A DNA stretch of 64,000 nt, taken from NCBI GenBank assembly GCA_035543015.1, contig DATKKG010000017.1, positions 62,001 to 126,000 on the forward strand, given 5' to 3'. Shown here one piece after another: positions 8,735 through 17,047 of this stretch. Under the pieces are notes generated by a model that saw nothing but the letters and a program-made list of their open reading frames with translations, was not told the origin of the DNA and ran no database searches. Position 1 is the stretch's first letter, and each line of letters opens with the position of its first letter. The DNA is from DATKKG01 sp035543015. GTDB lineage: Archaea > Thermoproteota > Nitrososphaeria > Conexivisphaerales > DTJL01. The position numbers and the translations under genes are program-made.

Positions 8735-9615
8735 TGAGCTTCGGGTCACCCTACTTCACCGTCCCGAAGTTCGAGTATGTGAAGCCCAAGACCCTCGACG
8801 AGGCCCTCCAGTTCCTCGCGGAGAAGGGCGAGGACACCAAGGTCCTCGCGGGAGGGGTGGGGCTGCTGGCCTTCATGAAGGAGAGGCTCATCGACTGCAA
8901 GTACGTCCTGGACATCAAGGGCATACCGGAGCTGCACCAGCTCGGGTTCCGGAAGGGGATGGGCCTCGGCATCGGCGCCGCGGTCACCCTGTCGGAGCTG
9001 CTCGAGCTCCCGGTGCTGAAGGAGAAGTACACCGCCCTCTACGACGCGGTCAGGAACCTCAGCGACCCCAACATAAGGAACAGGGCAACCCTCCTCGGCG
9101 ACCTTTGCGAAGCGATTCCATGGATAGACAGCCCTCCTCCTCTGATCCTGTTCGACGCCGAAGTCGTCATCGGCTCGGTCAGGGGCGTACGCAACGTCAA
9201 GGTCAAGGACTTCATCGTCGGGACCGCGGAGACCGCGCTCCAGCACGACGAGCTGGCGGAATACATACACGTACCCGAGCCCGCTCCGGGCACCGTGAGC
9301 CGCTACCTGAAGTTCTCCAAGGGGACGGAGTTCAGCATAGCGAGCGTCGGGGCCCTGGTCGCGAACAGAGACGATCCCGCCAAGCGTTCGGTGAGGCTGG
9401 CCTACGGGGCGATTAACGTCATGCCGATCGAAGCGTTTGACGCTGAAAAGGTCTTCACCCAGGACAAGCCGGTCAAAGAGCTCATCGCCGAGGCGCTGAA
9501 GGTGGTCGACAGCACCGTCGAGACCCTCACGGACGTCCTCGGGACGGCGGAATATCGCAAGCACCTCGTCAAGGTGCAGACGGCTGCCGTGCTGAAGGAG
9601 ATAATGGAGGCCTGA
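8734..9615 (+). CDS. Molybdenum hydroxylase, FAD-binding medium subunit
   Basis: A 293-residue protein of the FAD_binding_5/CO_deh_flav_C families. The first flavin motif appears as LAGGVGLLAFMK. The second is NRATLLGDLCEAIPWIDSPPPL, where the usual TxGGNxxxAxPxxD has become LLGDLCEAIPWID, so the flavin site is somewhat divergent. Its ATG overlaps the stop of the large-subunit gene. It passes electrons from the Fe-S subunit to an acceptor. The second cluster at 49.2-50.1 kb has a canonical version of the same subunit. Confidence 0.9.
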   Translation: MSFGSPYFTVPKFEYVKPKTLDEALQFLAEKGEDTKVLAGGVGLLAFMKERLIDCKYVLDIKGIPELHQLGFRKGMGLGIGAAVTLSELLELPVLKEKYTALYDAVRNLSDPNIRNRATLLGDLCEAIPWIDSPPPLILFDAEVVIGSVRGVRNVKVKDFIVGTAETALQHDELAEYIHVPEPAPGTVSRYLKFSKGTEFSIASVGALVANRDDPAKRSVRLAYGAINVMPIEAFDAEKVFTQDKPVKELIAEALKVVDSTVETLTDVLGTAEYRKHLVKVQTAAVLKEIMEA

Positions 9616-9620
9616 TAGAG

Positions 9621-10091
9621 TTGACTCACAAGGTTACCTACACCGTCAACGGGACCAAGAGGACGGCAGTGATCGAGGACAACGAGCTCCTCCTGGACGT
9701 CCTGAGAGACCGGATGGGCGTGAAGAGCGTGAAGGCGGCCTGCTGGAGGGGTGAATGCGGCCTGTGCACGGCTCTCCTGAACGACAGGCCGGTCAAGACA
9801 TGCCTCGTGCTGGGGGTCGACGCCGACGGCAGCGACATCGTCACGGCGGAAGGCCTCGCGGGAGAGGAGCTGCTCTCGCCTCTGCAGAAGGCGTTCGTGG
9901 ACCACGGAGCCCTGCAGTGCGGCTTCTGCACTCCGGCCTTCGTCTTGACGGCCCACCACCTGCTTCAGACGCACCCGGACGCCACAGACGAGGAGATCAG
10001 GGAGTACCTCAGCGGGTGCATCTGCCGCTGCGGCACGTACTTCCAGATCGTCGAAGCGATCAAGGACGCCAGGAAGCACTACAAGAAGTAG
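9621..10091 (+). CDS. Molybdenum hydroxylase, [2Fe-2S] small subunit
   Basis: A 156-residue protein with an N-terminal plant-type ferredoxin domain (CWRGECGLCTALL with the fourth Cys in VKTC) and a C-terminal helical [2Fe-2S] domain (CGFCTPAF and CICRCGTY). TTG start five nucleotides after the medium-subunit stop completes the L-M-S operon. Slightly shorter than, and clearly different from, the small subunit encoded at 50.1-50.5 kb. It connects the molybdenum site to FAD. Confidence 0.92.
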   Translation: MTHKVTYTVNGTKRTAVIEDNELLLDVLRDRMGVKSVKAACWRGECGLCTALLNDRPVKTCLVLGVDADGSDIVTAEGLAGEELLSPLQKAFVDHGALQCGFCTPAFVLTAHHLLQTHPDATDEEIREYLSGCICRCGTYFQIVEAIKDARKHYKK

Positions 10092-10192
10092 CCATGCCGA
10101 GGCGCGCGGGGTGCCCGCGCGCGCCCCCCAGTTTTCTTCCATCGGATCCCTAGCGCGTACGCTTCGCTGCCGGGTCGTCCCGCCCGGGTCCT

Positions 10193-10375
10193 TCACATGA
10201 GCTTGGAGAGGATGTCCTCGTATTCCTTCTCGATCTTCGCAGGGGGCGTGAAGCTCACCTGCACCACCTTGACGTTCTGGGAGGCCAGGTCGTCGCGGAA
10301 GATCTCTAGGCCGACGTTGATGACCTTGAGCTCAGATGAGAAGAGCTTCTCTGCTTCCTCTGACAACCCTATCAC
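10193..10375 (-). CDS. 60-residue FdrA/DUF1116-associated domain protein, encoded immediately after fdrA
   Basis: A small protein starting at GTG 10375, directly after the fdrA stop codon (no gap), so it is certainly in the same operon. The core KVINVGLEIFRDDLASQNVKVVQV followed by PPA resembles a short domain that I recall as annotated fdrA-domain protein or as the N-terminal part of some DUF1116 (AllG) proteins. The DUF1116 protein encoded here at 12.2 kb starts just after where such a domain would end. This suggests a split, stand-alone subunit of the carbamoyltransferase complex. Identity is from memory of the motif, not from a search. Confidence 0.65.
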   Translation of the reverse strand: MIGLSEEAEKLFSSELKVINVGLEIFRDDLASQNVKVVQVSFTPPAKIEKEYEDILSKLM

Positions 10376-11992
10376 CTATACCCCCAAGAACTCCTTGAAG
10401 ACTTCCTTCTTGACGTCTTCCGCAAGCATGCCCCTTGTCGCGACGAGGGCGGCCACCACGGCCATCAGGGCGTTGGTCGGCAGGACCACCACGCCCTCCC
10501 TCTTCAACTTCTCAACCTGCTCCGTGAGAGGCTGCGGGTCTTCATCGGTGCCGCAGACGTGCGCCAGGATGGGCAGCTCCCTGCCGCCGGCCTTGGCGAT
10601 GGCCTTGGCCTCCCTTATCGCGGGAACCATCGCCCCCGCGGGGTCCCTGTTCGATCCGTACCCGAGCACGACGTCCATGATCACGACAGCCACCGACGGG
10701 TCCTTGGCCTCGTCAACCAGACGCAGCTTCCTGACAGTCGGATCTATCATGGGGTGCGCACGACCGGCGGTGAACTCCTCTTCGCCCAGGTCGACGAGCG
10801 TGTGTCCCTCGCTCTTGTAGCTGTCCGCGAGCTTGAACTCCTCGTCCAGCGGAGCGTTCGAATGAACGCCGCCGAAGAGCTCGGTGAGGAGGAGCATCGT
10901 CTCGTACGTCAGCGTCCCTCCCGTGTAGAGCCCTCGGATGAACTGCTGCTCCGGCTTCAGGGGCCTGGAGACCTCCGCTGCCACCCTCTCGATTTCGGTG
11001 AGGGGCATGGTAATCTTGGAGATCATGGCCTGGGCCTTGCTCCCTTCGGCGAAGCGGACCGCCTCCTCCGAGGCAACGTGAAGCGACTTCGTCGAGAACA
11101 TCCTGTCCTTGAGGGAACTCTTCACCTCGTACTTCTTCTTCCCGAGGAAACAGATCACGTACTTCTTCTTCGTCTGGCCCTCGATGTAGCCCATGATCTT
11201 GTCGAGCGTTTCGGGGCTGGGAGGCTTGCTGACGAAGCATACCACGTCGGTCCGGTCATCGTTCTCCAGCGCCTTTATGGCATCAATGGCCATGATCCCC
11301 CCGACGTATGCCTTCACGTCACCGCCCCCTATGCCCAGGCCTTCGGACACGCCGGAGCCCGCCCTGCTGACGAGCACGCTCACCTCCTGGAGGCCCGTGC
11401 CGGCGGCGGCCGCGATTCCCACCCTCCCCCTGTTGACGACGTTGGCGAAGGCTATGGCCTTGCCGCCTATGATCGAAGTGCCGGCGCCGGGGCCGAGGAC
11501 GAAGAGACCCCGCTCGCTGGCGTACTTCTTGAGGAAGACCTCGTCTTCATGCGGAACGTGGTCGCTGAAGAGGTGCACGTGGACGCCCGAGTCCAGGAGC
11601 CTCTTGACGACGTCTCTCGCGTACTCCCCGGGGATGGATACCACGGCCAGGTCCGCATCCGGGAGGGCCTTGAGGGCCTCGTCGACGCTCGTGAAAGCCT
11701 CGGCCTTGGCGGGGGCGGGCCTAGTCAGGAGCGCCTCAACCTCCGTGATCAGGGGGTCGAGCCTGCTCTGGTCGTCCGTCATGACCGCTATGAGCATGTC
11801 GCTCTCGGCGGCCTCCCTTCCCTCCTTAGTGAGTAGGCCCAGGCGCTCGAGGAGCTCCTTGTTCGTAGAGGTCCCCATCACCACGGCAGCGTCCTTGACG
11901 CCGGGAAGCTTCTTCGCTTCCTCCGACAGCTGCATGAGCTGGAGGGAGTCCTTGTAGAAGTTCGCCTTGACGACGTTCTTAACGAAAGCCAT
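10376..11992 (-). CDS. FdrA family protein (AllF-like oxamate/ureido carbamoyltransferase subunit)
   Basis: A 538-residue protein with a succinyl-CoA-synthetase-like double Rossmann organisation: LGPGAGTSIIGGKAIAFAN in the N-terminal half, and GHTLVDLGEEEFTAGRAHP plus DVVLGYGSNRDPAG in the C-terminal half, as in FdrA. In E. coli, FdrA (AllF) together with AllG (DUF1116) and AllH (DUF2877) forms oxamic transcarbamylase of anaerobic allantoin breakdown, releasing carbamoyl phosphate. All three partners are encoded within 4 kb here. The gene is divergent from the DUF1116 gene; a TATA-like TTTAAG (minus strand, about 12037-12031) lies 42 nt before the ATG. The substrate may be oxamate or another ureido compound. 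Confidence 0.87.
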   Translation of the reverse strand: MAFVKNVVKANFYKDSLQLMQLSEEAKKLPGVKDAAVVMGTSTNKELLERLGLLTKEGREAAESDMLIAVMTDDQSRLDPLITEVEALLTRPAPAKAEAFTSVDEALKALPDADLAVVSIPGEYARDVVKRLLDSGVHVHLFSDHVPHEDEVFLKKYASERGLFVLGPGAGTSIIGGKAIAFANVVNRGRVGIAAAAGTGLQEVSVLVSRAGSGVSEGLGIGGGDVKAYVGGIMAIDAIKALENDDRTDVVCFVSKPPSPETLDKIMGYIEGQTKKKYVICFLGKKKYEVKSSLKDRMFSTKSLHVASEEAVRFAEGSKAQAMISKITMPLTEIERVAAEVSRPLKPEQQFIRGLYTGGTLTYETMLLLTELFGGVHSNAPLDEEFKLADSYKSEGHTLVDLGEEEFTAGRAHPMIDPTVRKLRLVDEAKDPSVAVVIMDVVLGYGSNRDPAGAMVPAIREAKAIAKAGGRELPILAHVCGTDEDPQPLTEQVEKLKREGVVVLPTNALMAVVAALVATRGMLAEDVKKEVFKEFLGV

Positions 11993-12160
11993 GGCACAAT
12001 CCTGCAGATTCTATACGAATGAAACTCTCACTTAAACCGTTCGGACGAGCGGCGCGGTCGTCTCAGCGGCATGCGTCTTGGCGGACCCCTGAATAAACTG
12101 CAAAGAATCGGTCAGTTTGTGGGTGATTCGTTCACATTATCCCGTCGCCCCAGCAACGCT

Positions 12161-12168
12161 TTTATAGC
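12161..12168 (+). promoter_or_regulatory. TATA-like box fixing the GTG start of the DUF1116 gene
   Basis: TTTATAGC preceded by CT, centred 28 nt upstream of GTG 12192. This spacing implies a leaderless transcript beginning at the start codon and rules out longer N-terminal versions of the protein. The fdrA promoter faces the other way about 130 bp upstream. Confidence 0.6.
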
Positions 12169-12191
12169 GAGAGGGCTCGTTTTCAAGTCCG

Positions 12192-13478
12192 GTGTTTCGA
12201 ACGAGTTCTCCTCCCAGTCTCAAAGACGAAGTCGAGAAGGCGAATCAGCTCGCCGTAGACAGGATGATGGAGTCCGATCCCAACTGGACGGACGTCGCCC
12301 CCGCCCTGAAGGTCATCCCCGGCATGAAGGACCATCTGATCCTCCACGCGGGTCCGCCCATAGACTGGGAGAGGATGTCCGGTCCCGTCAGAGGGGCCGT
12401 CATCGGGGCCTGCATCTACGAGGGATGGGCAGGGGATGCCGCTGGAGCGGAAAGGCTGGTCAAGGGCGGCGCCGTCCACTTCGAGCCCTGCCATCACCAC
12501 GACTCGGTGGGGCCGATGGCCGGAATCATCTCTCCGAGGATGCCGGTCTTCGTCGTCACCGACCGGAAGTATGGCCACAGGTCGTTCAGCAACTTCAACG
12601 AAGGAATAGGGAAGGTCCTCAGGTACGGAGCGTACAACGAGGAGGTCCTCAGGAGGCTCGCGTACATCGAAGAGAAGTTCGCGCCGCTCCTGCTGGCAGG
12701 CCTCAACGAGCTGAAGAAGGAGAAACCCGGGTTCGCCATGAAACCCCTCATCGCCCAGGGTCTCACCATGGGGGACGACTGTCACAACAGGTACGTCGCC
12801 ACCACCGGCCTCTTCGTCAGGGAGCTGTCGTCGTACCTCGTGGCGTCGGGCAGCGACAGGGAGGAGCTGAGGAAGGGGTTCCAGTTCATGAACGCCAACA
12901 ACTTCACGACCCTCAACCTCGGCATGGCCGCCGCCAAGTCCATGACGATGGCAGCGCACGGCGTGAAGTACAGTACGATCGTCACCACAATGGCTCGGAA
13001 CGGCACCGAGATCGGAATCAGGGTCAGCGGCCTCGGAGAAGACTGGTTCACGGCTCCGGCCCCGATGGTGAACGGCCTTTGGTTCCCTGGCTTCACGGCC
13101 AAGGACGCCAACCCCGACCTGGGCGACAGCGCGATCACGGAGACGGCGGGCTTCGGAGGCTTTGCGATGGCGACGGCGCCTGCCATCGTCTCCTGGGTCG
13201 GAGGCAGCGTGGCCCAGGCGTTCGAGATCACGAGGAAGATGTACGAGATCACCTATACGAAACACAGGTACTTCCTCATCCCCAACCTCGACTTCGCGGG
13301 TACCCCCACCGGGGTGGACGTCAGGAAGGTTGTGAAGACCGGCATCACGCCCAACATCAACACCGGCGTCGCGAGCAAGGAGGCCGGAGTCGGGCAGGTT
13401 GGAGCCGGCCTGGTGGTCTTCCCGATGGAGATGTTCAAGAAAGCCCTAAAGGGCTACGCCGAGACTTATTCGCTGTAA
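12192..13478 (+). CDS. DUF1116 family protein (AllG-like oxamate carbamoyltransferase subunit)
   Basis: A 428-residue DUF1116 protein. Characteristic blocks are VIPGMKDHLILHAGPPIDWE, GPVRGAVIGACIYEGWA, FEPCHHHDSVGPMAGI and GDDCHNR. Family members are subunits of the FdrA-type transcarbamylase. It starts at GTG 12192 with a leaderless promoter. The N-terminus is short: the protein begins close to the conserved core, and a domain often seen before it may be the 60-residue protein encoded next to fdrA. The DUF2877 partner starts seven nucleotides after its stop. Confidence 0.88.
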   Translation: MFRTSSPPSLKDEVEKANQLAVDRMMESDPNWTDVAPALKVIPGMKDHLILHAGPPIDWERMSGPVRGAVIGACIYEGWAGDAAGAERLVKGGAVHFEPCHHHDSVGPMAGIISPRMPVFVVTDRKYGHRSFSNFNEGIGKVLRYGAYNEEVLRRLAYIEEKFAPLLLAGLNELKKEKPGFAMKPLIAQGLTMGDDCHNRYVATTGLFVRELSSYLVASGSDREELRKGFQFMNANNFTTLNLGMAAAKSMTMAAHGVKYSTIVTTMARNGTEIGIRVSGLGEDWFTAPAPMVNGLWFPGFTAKDANPDLGDSAITETAGFGGFAMATAPAIVSWVGGSVAQAFEITRKMYEITYTKHRYFLIPNLDFAGTPTGVDVRKVVKTGITPNINTGVASKEAGVGQVGAGLVVFPMEMFKKALKGYAETYSL

Positions 13479-13485
13479 CCGCCTC

Positions 13486-14379
13486 TTGCCCACGAAACTC
13501 AACGCCTTCAGCGTCGGGGACAAGGCACGGCTATGGCTCGCCGGAGGGTCGACCGTGGCCCACCTCTTCCCCAACTCGGTCTACCTTAGGACGTCTTCGT
13601 CGGAGCTCGTGACGGTCACGAGGAAGGGCGTCAGGAGCCCGGTGACCGTGAACCTGGCAGGCCGGGGACCTTCCTTCGAATCGACGCTGCGCATAGGAGA
13701 CGAAGCCCTAGACGAGGGAGACGCGCTCCACCTCGGCGGGCTGGAGCTGGGCCTGGCGTGCCCCACCTTCCACGGCTCCTTCACGGCAGACGGGCTGGAT
13801 CCGCGAAGCGCTCTGCCCGTGGCGTCCAGGATCCCCGCGGCCTGCTCCATGGTAGGGGTCATGAATCTCAGGGAAAGCATCTTGGACGGACGGGGAAGGG
13901 CCTTCCCGGAATACGCGGCCTTCTTCCGTTCATGCTTCCTCTCGGGCCGTCCGTTCGACGGCAACGGTTTCCTCGAGAAGTCGTATGAGATGCTCGGCCT
14001 CGGATTCGGTTTCACCCCTTCCTTCGACGACTTCCTGGCCGGGTTCCTGTGCCTCTACGACCCTGGGGCGGCCCTCGTTGGGGAGAAGATGCTCCTCGTG
14101 GATGTCGGCAGGGCGGAGAAGCGGACCAGCTGGGCGAGCTCCAGGCTCCTCAGCTACATGCAGCAGGGACTTGTGGACGAGGAGGTCGAAAGGGTGGTCT
14201 CCTCGCTGTACGAGGGCGAAGGGGAGGCCTTCCTGGACGGGCTCGAAGACGTCCTCGGGCGAGGGCATTCGTCGGGTCTCGACATGGCCGTTGGGATGGT
14301 GATGGGAGCCGCCACCTTCCTCGACCTCGTCGGGCGAGGCTCTCTTGCCGCCCGGGCCGCTCGCGCGATGGGCTTCTGA
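13486..14379 (+). CDS. DUF2877 family protein (AllH-like oxamate carbamoyltransferase subunit)
   Basis: A 297-residue protein starting at TTG 13486, seven nucleotides after the DUF1116 stop. The family hallmark GLGxGxTPSxDDFLxG is present as GLGFGFTPSFDDFLAG. DUF2877 proteins (AllH/YlbF) are the third subunit of oxamic transcarbamylase. No carbamate kinase, which would make ATP from the carbamoyl phosphate product, is seen in this window. The gene is convergent with the methylmalonyl-CoA mutase operon, only two nucleotides apart. Confidence 0.87.
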   Translation: MPTKLNAFSVGDKARLWLAGGSTVAHLFPNSVYLRTSSSELVTVTRKGVRSPVTVNLAGRGPSFESTLRIGDEALDEGDALHLGGLELGLACPTFHGSFTADGLDPRSALPVASRIPAACSMVGVMNLRESILDGRGRAFPEYAAFFRSCFLSGRPFDGNGFLEKSYEMLGLGFGFTPSFDDFLAGFLCLYDPGAALVGEKMLLVDVGRAEKRTSWASSRLLSYMQQGLVDEEVERVVSSLYEGEGEAFLDGLEDVLGRGHSSGLDMAVGMVMGAATFLDLVGRGSLAARAARAMGF

Positions 14380-14381
14380 GC

Positions 14382-16073
14382 CTACTGCGTCCACTCCCCC
14401 CAGGTCTCCCTGAGGGTGCCGCTTATCTCTCCGACCGTGCACTTCGACCTTACGCAGTTCGTCACGACCGGGAAGAGGTTGTCCTCCGCGGAGGCCGCCT
14501 TTTCGAGCCTCGCGAGTGCCGCCTTCACGGCCGACGCGTCCCGGGACTCCCTGAATTCCTTCACCCGCCGTATGACCCTGCTTCGCGAAGCGGGGTCGAT
14601 CCTCAGGGGTTCCGGCGACCCTTTCTCCTCCTCTCTCAGGACGTTGACCCCGATGACCGGAATCTCCCCGCTCTCGACCTTGAGCTGGTAGTCGTAGGCG
14701 CTCCTGGCGATCTCCTTCTGGGGATAGCCTCTCTCTATCGCCTTCACCATGCCTCCCATCTTCTCGACGTCGTCGACTATCCTCCAGGCCCTGTCCTCTA
14801 TCGAATCGGTGAGCTCCTCGAGCAGGTACGAGCCGCCCAGGGGGTCGACCGAGTCGGCGATCCCCGATTCGAGCATGAGCGCCTGCTGGACCCTCACGGA
14901 GAGCTTGACGGCCTCCTCGGTGGGCAGGGAAATGGCTTCGTCGTACGAGTTCACGTGTAGGGACTGCGCTCCCCCCAGCGCGGCGGCGAGCGCCTGCAGC
15001 GTGATCCTGATGATGTTGACCTGGGGCTGCTGGGCGGTCATCGTCACGCCTGCCGTCTGCGCATGGAACCTGAGGGCCATGGACTTCGGGTCCCGCGCCC
15101 CGAACCTCTCCTTCATTATCTTGGCCCACATCCTCCTGGCCGCCCTGAACTTCGCCACCTGCTCCACGAGTCCCGTCCGCGAGGCGAAGAAGAACGAGAG
15201 CCGCTGGGCGAAGTCGTCCACTTCAATACCCCTCCGAGCGACCTCCCTGATGTACTCGATGCCGTCGGCCAACGTGAATCCGACCTCCTGGGACGGGGTG
15301 GCCCCAGCCTCCTCGAAGTGGTAGCCGCTTATGCTTATCGAATTCCACTGAGGCATGGCCTTGGCGCAGTGCGCGATGATGTCTGCCGAGTACCTCATCG
15401 ACGGCACGGGAGGATAGATGAAGTTGTTCCTGGCTATGTATTCCTTCAGGATGTCGTTCTGCACGGTCCCCCTGAGGCCTGAGGGCTCCACCGCCTGGGC
15501 CTCCGCCGCAGTGGCGTAGAGCGCCAGCAGCTCCATGGCGGTGGCGTTGATCGTCATAGAGGTCGAGACCTTGGCCAGCGGGATGGAGTCGAAGACCATC
15601 TCCATCTCTCTGATGTTCGAAAGGGAGACCCCCACCTTCCCGACCTCGTAGTACGCCAGCTCGTCGTCGGGGTCGAGCCCCAGCTGGGTTGGCAGGTCGA
15701 AAGCGACGCTCAGCCCGGTCTGTCCCGCCTTCAACAGGTACCTGTAGCGGCTGTTGGTGTCCTCTGCCGAGCCGAACCCGGCGTACTGCCTGATGGTCCA
15801 CTGGCGCCCTCGGTACATCGTCGGGTAGACTCCGCGCGTGAAGGGATAGCTCCCGGGGAAGCCCAGGCGCGCGAGGTAGTCCCAGCCTTCCCTTTCTAGG
15901 CCCATCGGCGTAGCGAGGCGGGGCACGGGTGGGCCATCCTCGGAGAGGAAGGTCCCCTGCCTTTCGGGTGACGCGGCCACATAGTTCGCCAGCACCTCCG
16001 ACTCCCACTTCTTGAGAGCTTCTTCGTCGGGACCTTCGCCTTTCCTGCGTTTCGGGGCGGCTTTCCTCGCCAA
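14382..16073 (-). CDS. Methylmalonyl-CoA mutase, large (catalytic) subunit
   Basis: A 563-residue catalytic subunit without the cobalamin domain. RQYAGFGSAEDTNSRYRYLL and GLSVAFDLPTQLG are classical substrate-pocket motifs, and AQTAGVTMTAQQPQVN plus HVNSYDEA are later conserved blocks. It interconverts methylmalonyl-CoA and succinyl-CoA. TTG start at 16073, one base after the epimerase stop. It is the last gene of a B12-subunit/epimerase/large-subunit operon. In archaea this set serves the 3-hydroxypropionate/4-hydroxybutyrate cycle or propionate and branched-chain metabolism; the window does not decide which. Confidence 0.95.
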   Translation of the reverse strand: MARKAAPKRRKGEGPDEEALKKWESEVLANYVAASPERQGTFLSEDGPPVPRLATPMGLEREGWDYLARLGFPGSYPFTRGVYPTMYRGRQWTIRQYAGFGSAEDTNSRYRYLLKAGQTGLSVAFDLPTQLGLDPDDELAYYEVGKVGVSLSNIREMEMVFDSIPLAKVSTSMTINATAMELLALYATAAEAQAVEPSGLRGTVQNDILKEYIARNNFIYPPVPSMRYSADIIAHCAKAMPQWNSISISGYHFEEAGATPSQEVGFTLADGIEYIREVARRGIEVDDFAQRLSFFFASRTGLVEQVAKFRAARRMWAKIMKERFGARDPKSMALRFHAQTAGVTMTAQQPQVNIIRITLQALAAALGGAQSLHVNSYDEAISLPTEEAVKLSVRVQQALMLESGIADSVDPLGGSYLLEELTDSIEDRAWRIVDDVEKMGGMVKAIERGYPQKEIARSAYDYQLKVESGEIPVIGVNVLREEEKGSPEPLRIDPASRSRVIRRVKEFRESRDASAVKAALARLEKAASAEDNLFPVVTNCVRSKCTVGEISGTLRETWGEWTQ

Positions 16074-16074
16074 C

Positions 16075-16491
16075 TCAATCCCCGTACCTTTTCACGATTT
16101 CGAGGAGCACGCCGTGAGTGGACTTTGGATTGATGAAGTTGATGACCCTGTCCCCCTTGAGGTCCTCGGGCTCCGGATGGACGAGTATGGCCCCCTTCAT
16201 CTTGCAGTACTCCTGGGCCTCCTTGACGTCGTCGTACTCCAAGGCTATGTGGTGAACCCCCTCCCCGCGTCTTTCGATGAACTTGGCTATGCTGCTCTCC
16301 GGCGACGTGGGCTCCAGGAGTTCGATGTAGCTTTCCCCGACCTTGAACATGGCTATGCGCACCTTCTCCTCTTCCACCGTCTCCTTCTTGACCAGCTTCA
16401 GCCCCATGGTCCCCTCGTAGAACCTGGAGGCCTCGTCGACGCTCCTGACGGCGATCCCCACGTGGTCGATCTTCCTGGGAGATATGGGCAA
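16075..16491 (-). CDS. mce: Methylmalonyl-CoA epimerase
   Basis: A 138-residue VOC-fold protein. KIDHVGIAVRSVDEASRFYEG contains the first metal His, and GVHHIALEYDDV and GVLLEIV carry the other expected ligands. It converts (S)- to (R)-methylmalonyl-CoA, feeding the mutase. TTG start at 16491 directly follows the stop codon of the cobalamin-binding subunit (no gap), and the mutase large subunit follows, so all three are one transcript. Confidence 0.93.
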   Translation of the reverse strand: MPISPRKIDHVGIAVRSVDEASRFYEGTMGLKLVKKETVEEEKVRIAMFKVGESYIELLEPTSPESSIAKFIERRGEGVHHIALEYDDVKEAQEYCKMKGAILVHPEPEDLKGDRVINFINPKSTHGVLLEIVKRYGD

Positions 16492-16914
16492 CTAGCTCTT
16501 CGCCCCTGCCGCGTTCCTTGCGGCGTCTGCCACCGTGGCCAGAGGAGTGCCCGGTCCATAAACGGCTGAGACTCCCATCTCCTTGAGCTTCCTGGCGTCC
16601 TCCGCGGGGATCACGCCGCCGAAGATCACGGGGAACGAGAGGCCCTTCTCCTTCAGCGCCTTCAGCAGGTCCGCCCCGAGCTCCAGGTGAGAGCCGGAAA
16701 GGATGCTCACCGCTATCACGTCCACGTCCTCCTGGATGGCGGTCGCCACAACGTTGGCTACCGTCTGATGTACGCCAAGGTAGACGACCTCGAACCCGGC
16801 GTCCGCCAGGCCCTTGGCCACGACCTTCAATCCCCTGTCGTGGCCGTCCAGCCCCACCTTGGTCACCAGGACCTTGACCTTCCGTGCTTCCCCCTTCTTC
16901 GCCTTGGCTTTCAA
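16492..16914 (-). CDS. Methylmalonyl-CoA mutase, cobalamin-binding small subunit
   Basis: A 140-residue B12-binding domain. It has the DxHxxG motif (GLDGHDRG, the His being the lower cobalt ligand), then SILSGSH and FGGVIP, the standard contacts for the corrinoid tail. First gene of the operon. A TTG start at 16914 is chosen because the nearby upstream ATG frame stops at once, and the TATA-like GATTTAATAA (minus strand, 16953-16944) would give a leader of about eight bases. Confidence 0.94.
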   Translation of the reverse strand: MKAKAKKGEARKVKVLVTKVGLDGHDRGLKVVAKGLADAGFEVVYLGVHQTVANVVATAIQEDVDVIAVSILSGSHLELGADLLKALKEKGLSFPVIFGGVIPAEDARKLKEMGVSAVYGPGTPLATVADAARNAAGAKS

Positions 16915-16967
16915 ATGACCGACATGTCGCAGGTAGGCTCCAGTTATTAAATCTAGGTCGCTAGGTC

Positions 16968-16993
16968 GAAACTGCAGGCAATTCTGCAGTTTC
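16968..16993. promoter_or_regulatory. Perfect 10-bp inverted repeat between divergent promoters (candidate operator)
   Basis: GAAACTGCAG, a 6-nt spacer, then CTGCAGTTTC. It lies between the TATA box of the methylmalonyl-CoA mutase operon (about 16944-16953, minus) and that of the divergent gene at 17048 (about 17005-17012, plus). A tandem CTAGGTCG repeat (16953-16968) abuts it. The position suits a dimeric regulator controlling one or both genes. Confidence 0.5.
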
Positions 16994-17047
16994 TACATGG
17001 AAATATTTATATCAAGTCGCTATAAGCGCACATCTTGGTCGGTCTGA

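Noticed and set aside
6344..10091. Aerobic CO dehydrogenase (CoxLMS) because of gene order and CoxG nearby
   Set aside because: The active-site loop reads AMRGFG, not AYxCSFR, so the form I CO dehydrogenase signature is absent.
12071..13612. 513-codon open frame overlapping the DUF1116 gene
   Set aside because: Its translation is rich in Arg, Gly, His and Gln with no motif. It is a high-GC shadow of the clear DUF1116 frame.
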